Positions 35,410 to 43,191 of a DNA stretch of 64,000 nucleotides are shown one piece after another. Numbering within the stretch: the stretch's first letter is position 1; every line of letters starts with the position of its first letter. The notes beneath the pieces are model-generated. The model worked only from the letters and a program-made list of their open reading frames with translations, was not told where the DNA came from and searched no databases. The DNA lies in NCBI GenBank assembly GCA_034428395.1, contig DAOUHX010000424.1, forward strand, positions 116,090 through 180,089, given 5' to 3'. Made by a program: the position numbers and the translations under genes. The DNA comes from Bin5 sp034428395 (GTDB lineage: Bacteria; Chloroflexota; Anaerolineae; Caldilineales; Caldilineaceae).

Positions 35410-37044
35410 ATGAATTCAGTGCACCGTGTGACTTGGCTGGCTCTCAGCATGGCCCTACTGGTAGCTCTCATGGCCGCTTGTGTCGCTGTACCCGCCGCCC
35501 CTGCCGAACCTATGGACGACGACATGAGCGAAGGGCCGAAGATGGGCGGCATGGTGGCCGGCTTCGTCTCGTCCGATCCCAAGAGCTTCGACCCGGCAGC
35601 AATTGCCGGCTGGGACCAGGGCGTGATCGCCCCCAATCTGCTCGAAGGTCTCTTCCGCCTTTCGCCTGACGGCCGCGAAATCGAGCTGGCCATCGCCGAG
35701 AGCTTTGACGTCTCGGACGACGGCAAGACCTGGACCTTCAACATCCGCGACGGCGCCAAGTTCCACAACGGCCGCCAGATCACCGCCGGCGACTTCAAGT
35801 ATAGCTTTGAACGCGTCCTGAATCCGGAGACCCGGAGCCCTAAGGCCTGGATGCTCTCCGTCGTTGCCGGTGCGCAGGAGTACCAGGACGGCTCCGCCGA
35901 CGGGGTTAGCGGCATCACAGCGGTCGATGACAGCACGCTGCAGATCCAGCTGTCCGAGCCGCTCGCGCCCTTTAAGTCGATGCTCGCCAGCATCAACTTG
36001 GCCGTCGTGCCCCAGGAAGAGGTCGAAAAATGGGGCGAGGACTTCGGCCAGAACGTCGTTGCCGCCGGGCCTTTCACCCTTGGTGAATGGAATCTAAACC
36101 AGGACGTGACCCTCAATGCCTTCGAGGAGTACTGGAACGGGCGGCCCTACCTCGACCATCTCCAGTTCCGCTTCATCCGCGACGAGAACACGCGCATCGT
36201 TGAGCTCGACGCCGGCCGCCTCGACGTCGCCTGGGTCCCCCCTGCTCACTGGGCCCGCTTCAGCACCGATGAAGTCTATAAAGAGAAGCTGGGTTGGGCT
36301 GAGACCTTCCACACCTCCTTCATCACCGTCAACCTGGAACAGGAGCCGTTCGGCAACAATCCAAAGTTGCGCCAGGCCATTCGCTACGCTGTTGACATGG
36401 ATGCCATCGTCGCCAGCCTGGACGGCCGCGCCAACGTTGCGCATGGCCTGCTCCCTCCTGGGCTGCTTGGCCACAATGAAGACGCCGTCCTGAACTATCC
36501 CAGGAACATCGAAGCCGCCAAGGCCCTGATGGCCGAGGCCGGCTATCCCGACGGCCTCCCCGGCACCCACGAGCTGATCCTGCCGCCTTGGGGCAACCTG
36601 CTCAAACTCTTCGAGATCTACCAGGCCAACCTCAAGGAAATTGGGATAAACATTGAGCTCAGACCGACCGAGTTCGGCCCGCTTCTGGAGGCGTTGGAGG
36701 CAGGAAACTTCGTCCTCGCCTCAACCTATCGCGTCACCGACTACGCCGACCCCGACGGCTTCTACTATCCGCTCATGCACTCTGACAACATCGGCGGCGG
36801 TGGCAACGTCGCCCGCTACGCCAACCCAGATGTAGACGCCATCATCGCCACCGCACGCGCCACAATCGACGACGCCGAACGCGTCGCCCTCTACCGGCAG
36901 ATCGACGAGATGTTCGCCGAGGAGCTGCCCTACATCCCCCTCATGCACAACATCTACGTAGACGTCTCGACCCCGCGTTTGCAGAACTACGTGCCGTCGC
37001 CGATGGACACGCACATGTTCCATCGCGTCTGGGTAGACGAATAA
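35410..37044 (+). CDS. Peptide/nickel-type ABC transporter substrate-binding lipoprotein (SBP_bac_5)
   Basis: Extracytoplasmic binding protein, 544 residues, family length. AAAGGAG precedes the ATG. Signal peptide with hydrophobic core LALSMALLVALMAAC; Cys at about residue 22 is the lipidation site. The SBP_bac_5 body shows DPKSFDPAAI, TWTFNIRDGAKFHNG, AGDFKYSFERVLNP and LRQAIRYAVDMDAI, all typical of DppA/OppA/NikA. Expected ligands are peptides, but related proteins bind glycosides or opines. The matching permeases appear at 39671-41465, separated by two dioxygenase genes; ATPase genes are absent. Confidence 0.94.
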   Translation: MNSVHRVTWLALSMALLVALMAACVAVPAAPAEPMDDDMSEGPKMGGMVAGFVSSDPKSFDPAAIAGWDQGVIAPNLLEGLFRLSPDGREIELAIAESFDVSDDGKTWTFNIRDGAKFHNGRQITAGDFKYSFERVLNPETRSPKAWMLSVVAGAQEYQDGSADGVSGITAVDDSTLQIQLSEPLAPFKSMLASINLAVVPQEEVEKWGEDFGQNVVAAGPFTLGEWNLNQDVTLNAFEEYWNGRPYLDHLQFRFIRDENTRIVELDAGRLDVAWVPPAHWARFSTDEVYKEKLGWAETFHTSFITVNLEQEPFGNNPKLRQAIRYAVDMDAIVASLDGRANVAHGLLPPGLLGHNEDAVLNYPRNIEAAKALMAEAGYPDGLPGTHELILPPWGNLLKLFEIYQANLKEIGINIELRPTEFGPLLEALEAGNFVLASTYRVTDYADPDGFYYPLMHSDNIGGGGNVARYANPDVDAIIATARATIDDAERVALYRQIDEMFAEELPYIPLMHNIYVDVSTPRLQNYVPSPMDTHMFHRVWVDE

Positions 37045-37121
37045 GAACGCGGCTGACCGCGACCGCCACCGGGCGGACGCAGACCAACCGCATGAACTGA
37101 CTGATCAAGCAGTGAACGCTG

Positions 37122-37146
37122 CACGCCACACGTCATGTGTGGCGTG
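37122..37146 (+). terminator. Perfect 10-bp stem hairpin after the binding-protein gene
   Basis: CACGCCACAC (37122-37131), five-base loop, GTGTGGCGTG (37137-37146). It lies 78 bases downstream of the binding-protein stop. A partial second copy (GTGGCGTGC) follows; no long T-run. It may act as an attenuator or mRNA-end stabiliser. Confidence 0.5.
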
Positions 37147-37174
37147 TGGCGTGCGTTTCCGGGAGGATGAAGCG

Positions 37175-38302
37175 ATGACTCAGGACGCCGAAGGGTTGGA
37201 CGCCTACGTGCGCGCGGGAGAACGCAGGGCCTTCGAATTGGGCAATCGCGGCCCCATTCGCTTTGAAAGTGATGGCCTGCTCGCTCGGGAGATCTCCGAT
37301 GCCTACTGGCGCTGCGGGTTCTACGTTTTCGAGGGCGCCCTGAGCCCCGAGGAGCTCGAAGATCTGCGCACCGACATGGAAAGTGCCTTCGAGCGCGCGC
37401 CCTACACCAAGGACGCCGACGTCGACGCCCAGGGCCGCCCCGCGCTCGGCAACCACCTCGCGCGCGCGACCTTCCGCTTCGCAAAGCCCCTGAGCGATCC
37501 CTATGGCGGCACCGAATACAACAGCGGTCGCCATTCCGCAAAGATGGCCGAACCCGCGCCGCCCGACGACGCCCCCGACTATGTCATCAACAGCATCGCC
37601 AGCCCGCTCCAGATTATGGACAGCTGCCTTCGCCTCTACGGTCATCCGAAGCTGCTCGCCGTCGCCGAAAATATCAACGGGCCCGACTTCACGCCCTTCA
37701 CGGAGTCGGTCATCGTCAAGCGCGCCGGCCTCGGCCCCTCAGTCGCCTGGCACCACGACGGCACCACCCACTGGGACAGCCCCGACTGGGATCAGGGTAC
37801 ACACGGCTTCAACTTCATGGCCCAACTATACGGCAGCACAGCCGAGAACGGCGTCTGGCTGCTCCCCGGCTCCCACAAACAGGGCAAAATGGACATCAAA
37901 GCGATGGTCGACGCCAACGGCTCCGACCGGCTGCCCGGCGCCGTGCCCATGGTCTGCGAGCCTGGCGACGTGGTCATCGCCAACCGCCAGGCCCTGCACG
38001 CCTCATTTGCCAACACCTCGCCTCAGCGGCGCATCACCATCAACTTCGGCTTCCACCGCCGCCGGTCCGTCCTTAACGCCCGCACCCGCCACAACAACAT
38101 GGAAGTAGTCTATGACGAGGACCGAGTATACGAGCGCTCCCGCCTCATCGCCCTCGCGATCGACGCCCGCCGTCAGCGATTTCCGCAGGAAACCCCCTAC
38201 CGCTATCAGCCGCTCACAGGGCAGGAAGAACAAAACCGCTGGAGCGAAGAAACGCGCGCCAGCATCCTCGAAAATTACAATCTGAGAGACCTCGGTCTCT
38301 GA
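37175..38302 (+). CDS. Phytanoyl-CoA dioxygenase family protein (PhyH-2)
   Basis: Iron/2-oxoglutarate oxygenase, 375 residues, longer than the other copies here. The start at 37175 is chosen for GGGAGGA just upstream; an earlier GTG at 37112 falls in front of the hairpin. H-x-D is His193-His-Asp195 in SVAWHHDG; distal His275 is in RQALHASFANTS with Arg285-286. PGSHKQGKMD marks the jelly roll. An N-terminal extension of about 35 residues precedes the usual ISDAYWRCGFYVFEG beginning, and a C-terminal tail of about 70 residues is rich in Arg and Glu. Convergent with PhyH-3, 14 bases between stops. Confidence 0.93.
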   Translation: MTQDAEGLDAYVRAGERRAFELGNRGPIRFESDGLLAREISDAYWRCGFYVFEGALSPEELEDLRTDMESAFERAPYTKDADVDAQGRPALGNHLARATFRFAKPLSDPYGGTEYNSGRHSAKMAEPAPPDDAPDYVINSIASPLQIMDSCLRLYGHPKLLAVAENINGPDFTPFTESVIVKRAGLGPSVAWHHDGTTHWDSPDWDQGTHGFNFMAQLYGSTAENGVWLLPGSHKQGKMDIKAMVDANGSDRLPGAVPMVCEPGDVVIANRQALHASFANTSPQRRITINFGFHRRRSVLNARTRHNNMEVVYDEDRVYERSRLIALAIDARRQRFPQETPYRYQPLTGQEEQNRWSEETRASILENYNLRDLGL

Positions 38303-38316
38303 GTGGAAAACGCCCC

Positions 38317-39198
38317 TCACACAGCTTCGTCAACCGGTTCGACCGGGACCTTCTCGACAGGCGTGAGATCGAACCGTTTCCAGTGATACTGATAGCGGTC
38401 CGACTTCCAGCCCCGGTATACATCTTCCCAGGACAGGCGTCCCTGATGCGGCATTAGAACCTTGTCCATCACCGGGTCCGAGGCCCGCTGGTATCGGAAA
38501 TCGACCGATAGCCGCAGGCGGTTCCCCGATAGGTTCGGTAGACCCCAGTGCACTGTGTGACTGTGGAAAAATAGAATGTCCCCGTTGTCGAACGGGCTCG
38601 ACACCCATTCGCCGCCGATTTTCTCGAAATGGGCTCTCAAGCCGCCCGCGCCTAGCGAGCGCGAGACCGGCAATACGCCGAACTCGTGCGAGCCTGTCAG
38701 TACGCCCAGCCCGCCCATAAGGCGCGGGCAGTCCCCAAGTGGCAGCCAGGCCGTCCAAACGTCCGGCGTCCCCTGAATATGGACAAAGTCCTGGTGGGCC
38801 GGCGTCGTCTGCTCAAGGTTAGACGGAAAGATGAAGCGGGCGATGTTGCTCGGCTGCAGCAGGACGTCATCCCCCAGCAGATGGCCGGTAACCGCCATGA
38901 TCTTCTCGTCGTGGGCCAGCGTATGGAACGACTCGATCCGCTGGACCCTGTCGTAAACCGGCGAGAACTCAGGCTCCCCCGACACGTGCGGCGGATGGCT
39001 CGTCATCGCTTCTTCAGGTTCCATCCCGCCGTCGATCCACCCCGCATCCTGCAGCACACCCGCAATATCCCTCCGTGCGGCAAGGACCGCCTCCTTGTCC
39101 ACCAAGTTTCGCAGGAACAGGTAACCATCGCGATCTGCCCGCCGTCGCAGCGCTTCCCCATCGTTCGATAGATCATTCGATTCAACAAAGGGTTTCAT
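38317..39198 (-). CDS. Phytanoyl-CoA dioxygenase family protein (PhyH-3)
   Basis: Iron/2-oxoglutarate oxygenase on the opposite strand, 293 residues. The start at 39198 is set by a GGGAGGAG site four bases upstream; the frame continues to 39252. H-x-D is His135-Gln-Asp137 in TPAHQDFVH, distal His217 in HSHTVHWGLPN, 2-oxoglutarate Arg near 227-229. The YLFLRNLVDKEAVLAARRDI beginning is typical. It faces PhyH-2 and is transcribed away from the DppB/DppC genes, so its regulation is independent. Substrate unknown. Confidence 0.93.
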   Translation of the reverse strand: MKPFVESNDLSNDGEALRRRADRDGYLFLRNLVDKEAVLAARRDIAGVLQDAGWIDGGMEPEEAMTSHPPHVSGEPEFSPVYDRVQRIESFHTLAHDEKIMAVTGHLLGDDVLLQPSNIARFIFPSNLEQTTPAHQDFVHIQGTPDVWTAWLPLGDCPRLMGGLGVLTGSHEFGVLPVSRSLGAGGLRAHFEKIGGEWVSSPFDNGDILFFHSHTVHWGLPNLSGNRLRLSVDFRYQRASDPVMDKVLMPHQGRLSWEDVYRGWKSDRYQYHWKRFDLTPVEKVPVEPVDEAV

Positions 39199-39391
39199 TT
39201 TCTCCTCCCTTCTGTCACCGCTCGAAAAGCCTTGTTGGGGAGCCTCTGTCATCGCCCTTGACTACTCATGCTTATAGGAGTCTTCGCTCACCAGACTGGC
39301 CTGCGGCATTGCTTCGACCGTTCACACTCAATGTCGATTAGCGCCCGACTTTCAGGGTCCTACGAATTCCCGAACGGACAAGTGGATCCTC

Positions 39392-39420
39392 TTGAGGAAA
39401 GTGGCAAATCGGTATATTCT
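39392..39420 (+). promoter_or_regulatory. Predicted promoter upstream of the dppB-like gene
   Basis: TTGAGG at 39392-39397, 17-bp spacer, TATTCT at 39415-39420, about 250 bases before the permease start. Confidence 0.4.
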
Positions 39421-39573
39421 GGGGTATCCTTCTAGCGAGCCCTAAGTTTCCTTCTTTTTGGACTTGCAAGTCAAGTCGGAGGATTCATTTGATGCTGCGG
39501 TCTGGCTCAGCACTGGACAAATAGTGTTTCCGTTCAGCGGCTTGCTCGGAAGTGGGCCGCCCTGAACAGGCTA

Positions 39574-39591
39574 GACTAGCAGACGCTAGTC
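39574..39591 (+). promoter_or_regulatory. Perfect inverted repeat in the leader of the dppB-like gene
   Basis: GACTAGC and GCTAGTC around a four-base spacer, 80 bases upstream of the permease start. Candidate operator or leader hairpin. Confidence 0.4.
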
Positions 39592-39670
39592 CCACGCAGA
39601 TAGAGCTCCACTAGCTCATTCGCCAGCCGCCTGTGCTGCGCCAATTCTCGGAACCAGTTGCTGACGAGCC

Positions 39671-40597
39671 ATGACTGCCTACATCGTCCGCCGCATTCTG
39701 CTCTTTATCCCCATCCTCATCGGGCTCGTCACCGTGCTTTTCGCCCTGCTCAACATCCTGCCCGGTGACCCCGCCCGCATGATGGCCGGCCCATTCGCCG
39801 ACCCCGACGTCGTCGAAAACATTCGTGAGCAGATGGGCTTCGACCGCCCTCTCTACGTCCAATACTTCGACAATCTCTGGGACCTGGCACGCGGACAGTT
39901 CGGCCGTTCCTACCAATCGCGGCGGCCCATCCTCTCCGACCTGATCGAAGTCTTCCCCAAGACCGTGCAACTCGCCGTCTCGGCCGAACTGATCAGTGCC
40001 CTGCTCGGCATCTGGCTCGGGGTCGTCGCAGCCAACCACCGCAACGGCTGGGCCGACCGCCTCATCATGGCAATCGCCGCGCTCAACCTCTCCTTCCCCC
40101 TCTTTTGGCTTGCGCTCATGCTCCAGATCTTCTTCGCCGTCATGCTGCGCTGGCTGCCGCCCTCCGGTTATGGAGGCGGTTTTGATAGCTTCATCATCCT
40201 GCCCGCCGTCACGCTGGCCCTTCCCTCGATGGGCCTCCTCGCCCGCATCGCCCGCGCCGCCCTTCTTGAGATTACCAGCGAAGACTACATCCGCACCGCG
40301 CGAGCCAAGGGCCTCGCAACCGCACTCATTATGCGCCGCCACATGCTACCCAACGCACTCATTCCCATCGTAACCGTCGTCGGCACCGACTTTGTGCGCC
40401 TGCTCGGCGGCACGCCCATAATCGAGGTCATCTTCTCCTGGCCCGGCCTCGGCAAGTACGCCTACGACGCACTCGTCTTCCGCGACCTGCCCGCACTCCA
40501 GGCCTCCGTTCTATTGCTCGCCCTCTGCGTTTCGCTCGTTACACTGCTCGTGGACCTTCTTTATGCGTTCATCAACCCGCGCATCCGCTACGCTTGA
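39671..40597 (+). CDS. Peptide-type ABC transporter permease (DppB-like)
   Basis: Inner-membrane permease, 308 residues, standard length. It begins MTAYIVRRILLFIPILIGLV, the usual first membrane helix, followed by an NILPGDPARMM motif. The EAA loop that docks the ATPase is in SEDYIRTARAKGL, and the last part (IIEVIFSWPGLGKYAYDAL) is a DppB hallmark. The next permease gene overlaps its end by 35 bases in another frame. No dppD or dppF ATPase genes follow, so the ATPases must be encoded elsewhere or shared. Confidence 0.95.
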   Translation: MTAYIVRRILLFIPILIGLVTVLFALLNILPGDPARMMAGPFADPDVVENIREQMGFDRPLYVQYFDNLWDLARGQFGRSYQSRRPILSDLIEVFPKTVQLAVSAELISALLGIWLGVVAANHRNGWADRLIMAIAALNLSFPLFWLALMLQIFFAVMLRWLPPSGYGGGFDSFIILPAVTLALPSMGLLARIARAALLEITSEDYIRTARAKGLATALIMRRHMLPNALIPIVTVVGTDFVRLLGGTPIIEVIFSWPGLGKYAYDALVFRDLPALQASVLLLALCVSLVTLLVDLLYAFINPRIRYA

Positions 40598-41465
40598 CTG
40601 GCGCCGCTTCCGCCGCGACTACCTGCCCTTGGTAGGCGTAGCCGTCGTAATCATATTCGTGCTATTGGCGATCTTTGCCCCATTCATCGCCGCCGATCCC
40701 ACCCAGATCGAAATGCGCCGCGAACAGGACGGCCAGACGCTCACGCCCCCCTTCCCCCCAAACCCCCGCAACCTCTTCGGCACCGACCAGCTCGGCCGCG
40801 ACATCTTCGCCCGCGTCGTCTTCGGCCTCCGCACCTCGCTCATCGTCGGCATCCTCGTGCGCGGCCTCTCGATGGTCGCAGGCACCCTGCTTGGCCTGAT
40901 CTCCGGCTTCTTCCCCCGAATCGTCGACAACGTCATCATGCGACTGACCGACATTATGCTCGCCTTTCCCGTCATCCTCCTCGCCATGACCGTAACCGCC
41001 GCCCTCGGCCCCGGCCTCGTCACCGTCTGCGTCGCCCTTGTCCTCGTCGCCTGGCCCGACGTCGCCCGCCTTGTTCGCGGCCAGGTCCTCGCCATCAGAG
41101 AGCAGACCTACGTCGAGGCCGCCCGCTCGATTGGCGCCGGCAACAGCCGCATCCTCCTGCGCCACGTCCTGCCCAACTGCATGGGGCCCATAGTCGTGGC
41201 ATTCTCGATGGGCATTCCCGGCGCCATCATGTACGAAGCAGGCCTCAGCTTCTTCGGCTTTGGCATCCAGCCCCCCACGCCCAGCCTCGGATCGATCATC
41301 AGCGACGGACGCGGCTACATCACCGTCGCCCCTTGGTATCCCGGCTTCCCCGGCCTCGTCCTCACCCTCCTCGTGCTCAGCATCAACCTGATTGGCGATG
41401 GCCTGATCGACGTCTTGAACCCACGCGCCGCCGAAGGCACCGGCAACAGACAATCCACCATCTGA
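40563..41465 (+). CDS. Peptide-type ABC transporter permease (DppC-like)
   Basis: Partner permease, 300 residues. Initial membrane segment LPLVGVAVVIIFVLLAIFAP, then NLFGTDQLGRDIFARVVFG (the DppC marker) and the ATPase-docking EQTYVEAARSIGAG. It ends with NLIGDGLIDVLNPR. The ATG at 40563 lies inside the dppB-like gene, indicating coupled translation. Third codon positions are strongly C-biased compared with the housekeeping genes in this window, which also leaves a long open antisense frame here. Confidence 0.95.
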   Translation: MRSSTRASATLDWRRFRRDYLPLVGVAVVIIFVLLAIFAPFIAADPTQIEMRREQDGQTLTPPFPPNPRNLFGTDQLGRDIFARVVFGLRTSLIVGILVRGLSMVAGTLLGLISGFFPRIVDNVIMRLTDIMLAFPVILLAMTVTAALGPGLVTVCVALVLVAWPDVARLVRGQVLAIREQTYVEAARSIGAGNSRILLRHVLPNCMGPIVVAFSMGIPGAIMYEAGLSFFGFGIQPPTPSLGSIISDGRGYITVAPWYPGFPGLVLTLLVLSINLIGDGLIDVLNPRAAEGTGNRQSTI

Positions 41466-41466
41466 T

Positions 41467-41496
41467 TTGGCTGCGCCGCCGCTCGTCTGCTAAACT
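41467..41496 (+). promoter_or_regulatory. Promoter of the amidohydrolase gene
   Basis: TTGGCT at 41467-41472, 18-bp spacer, TAAACT at 41491-41496 preceded by TGC (extended -10). It sits immediately after the dppC-like stop, so the amidohydrolase and its followers may form a separate transcript. Confidence 0.6.
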
Positions 41497-41543
41497 CGAC
41501 TGACGGTTCAGCAAGGAGATGCCGCAATTTGCGAGAGGAGCCG

Positions 41544-42719
41544 ATGGCTACCGAAAACCAGGACGTCACAGTTCAACGGGTCGAACCATCCTACAATCCC
41601 GTCCAGGACGAAGACCTCGACCATTACGGCCGCGAGCTGCAAGACTGCACTATCGTCGACGTCGACGTCCACGTCGATGACACGCTCATGTTCATGCTCG
41701 ATTACATGGACGGCCACTTCCGCAAGCGCATGGAAACCGTCCTTCAGGCCGACTTCAAGGGCGAGCCCGGCAACTCTCTCCGCAATATGATTGCCCACAT
41801 CGCCTGGCTCGGCTCCTCCTACGACAAGCCGCCCCGTGCGAAACTGGCCACCAAAGAGGACCTGCTCGCCCGCATGGAAAAGGGCATAATCGACTACAGC
41901 ATCCTCTTTCCAAGCGAGCTTCTTCCCATCGGCTATCTGCCCGAACCCAAGTGGGCAGCGGCCCTCGCCACCGCCTACAACCAGTACATGGTAGACGCAT
42001 ACCAGCATCTGGACGGCGTCAAAGTTGCCATCGTCGTCGCCCCGCAAGACCCGCAGCACGCCGCCGAAGAGATCGACCGCCACGCCGCCCACCCCGACGT
42101 CGTTAGCGTTTGCGTCCCCGACGTCGGCGTCAACCCGCCCATAGGGGATCAGAAATACTGGCCCATTTTCGAGGCCGCCGCCCGCCACAGTTTGCCAATC
42201 AGCTTCCACGGCATCGAGGCTCTCATACACGACAACTATCCTCTTCGCGTCGCCCATTTCCATACCCTCATGCAGGTCAACAGCATGGGCTTCCCCTTCA
42301 CCTCGATGCTGCAGATCATGTCGGTCGTCTGCTCCGGCATCCCTGTGCGATTTCCAAACCTCAAGTTCGCCATCCTCGAGGCCGGCCTGACCTGGATGCC
42401 CTTCATCATGTACCGGCTCGACGCTGCCTATCTTCGCTACCGCACAGAACTACCGGCGCTGGAGAAAAAGCCCAGCGATTACATCCGCGACTGGTACATC
42501 GGCACGCACGAACTAGAGGCGCTCCCCCGCCGAGGCGACCTCGTCAAATTGATCGAACTCTACCAAGGTCATGACACGACAATGTGGGCGTCCGACTGGC
42601 CGCACCTTGAGCGCGATCTCATCGCCGGGCTCATGCGCTACGACATGGACGACGCCCTGCGCCGCAAAATCCTAGGCGAAAACGCGCTCTGCTTCTTCGG
42701 ACTGCAGCCCAGAAAATGA
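41544..42719 (+). CDS. Amidohydrolase family 2 protein (ACMSD-like TIM barrel)
   Basis: Metal-dependent hydrolase or decarboxylase, 391 residues. The start at ATG 41544 follows GAGAGGAG; an upstream TTG at 41529 would lie on that site. Metal-binding signs: VDVDVHVDD near 38-46 (D-x-H), SFHGIEALI mid-protein with a metal His, and the late MWASDWPHLE with the conserved Asp. FVFAG-type signature is replaced by LKFAILEAGLTWMP, typical of amidohydrolase-2 proteins. Its stop overlaps the Rieske gene start (ATGA), suggesting a functional pair. Substrate unknown; aromatic acid decarboxylation and ring-amide hydrolysis are both possible. Confidence 0.9.
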   Translation: MATENQDVTVQRVEPSYNPVQDEDLDHYGRELQDCTIVDVDVHVDDTLMFMLDYMDGHFRKRMETVLQADFKGEPGNSLRNMIAHIAWLGSSYDKPPRAKLATKEDLLARMEKGIIDYSILFPSELLPIGYLPEPKWAAALATAYNQYMVDAYQHLDGVKVAIVVAPQDPQHAAEEIDRHAAHPDVVSVCVPDVGVNPPIGDQKYWPIFEAAARHSLPISFHGIEALIHDNYPLRVAHFHTLMQVNSMGFPFTSMLQIMSVVCSGIPVRFPNLKFAILEAGLTWMPFIMYRLDAAYLRYRTELPALEKKPSDYIRDWYIGTHELEALPRRGDLVKLIELYQGHDTTMWASDWPHLERDLIAGLMRYDMDDALRRKILGENALCFFGLQPRK

Positions 42720-43108
42720 CAACCGCCCTGCCGCCCGCACGCCAAACGCGCCGTAAACGCAGAATCACCGTTGCCGCCGCGGCCGACTTCCCACCCGGCT
42801 CCCGAGTCGAGGTACAGGCCGGCCGCGCTGTGATCGCCGTTTTCAATGTAGAAGGCGAATACTTTGCCCTTCACGGCCGCTGCCCGCACCAGTCCGCACC
42901 GCTCAGCCGCGGCCGCCTGCAAGGCACCGTAATCTGCAACGCCGCGACCTGCTGGGAGACCGAGTGGGCCTTCGACGGCGAAATCCTGGTCTGCCCAGGC
43001 CACGGCATGGAGTATCACGTCAGGAGCGGCAAGGCCATCGGCTACGACCTCCAGCTGCGCACCTACGAGGTCGTCGTCGAAGACGGCCACGTGATGCTTC
43101 TCCTCTGA
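42716..43108 (+). CDS. Rieske-type [2Fe-2S] protein with unusual ligand spacing
   Basis: Small electron-transfer protein, 130 residues, no signal peptide, so cytosolic. First ligand pair Cys56/His58 (RCPHQSAPLS) is standard. The second C-x-x-H is Cys93/His96 (VCPGHGMEYH), 34 residues after His58 instead of the usual 15-17. At the expected place the sequence reads VICNAATCWE, a Cys74 without its His. Thus a 19-residue insertion or duplication has moved the second pair. It is coupled to the amidohydrolase by a four-base overlap and precedes the SIS gene by 83 bases. It may feed electrons to an oxygenase; no oxygenase alpha subunit is adjacent. Confidence 0.85.
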   Translation: MTTALPPARQTRRKRRITVAAAADFPPGSRVEVQAGRAVIAVFNVEGEYFALHGRCPHQSAPLSRGRLQGTVICNAATCWETEWAFDGEILVCPGHGMEYHVRSGKAIGYDLQLRTYEVVVEDGHVMLLL

Positions 43109-43191
43109 TTCCTGCGTAAGCTTGCTGCGACCATTGTGGCCGAACTCGCCGCCCATTCCCTCAGCACCAGTCACACACGGAGCCAAACTCG

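Larger units (their letters stand above)
39199..39670. other. Divergent regulatory gap between PhyH-3 and the dppB-like gene
   Basis: 472 bases with no credible gene. It holds a predicted plus-strand promoter and a perfect hairpin, listed separately. No strong ribosome binding site precedes the ATG at 39671. Confidence 0.6.

Noticed and set aside
40662..41453. 263-codon open frame antisense to the dppC-like gene
   Set aside because: Very Glu/Asp/Gly-rich, no domain; it is open only because the dppC codons end mostly in C.
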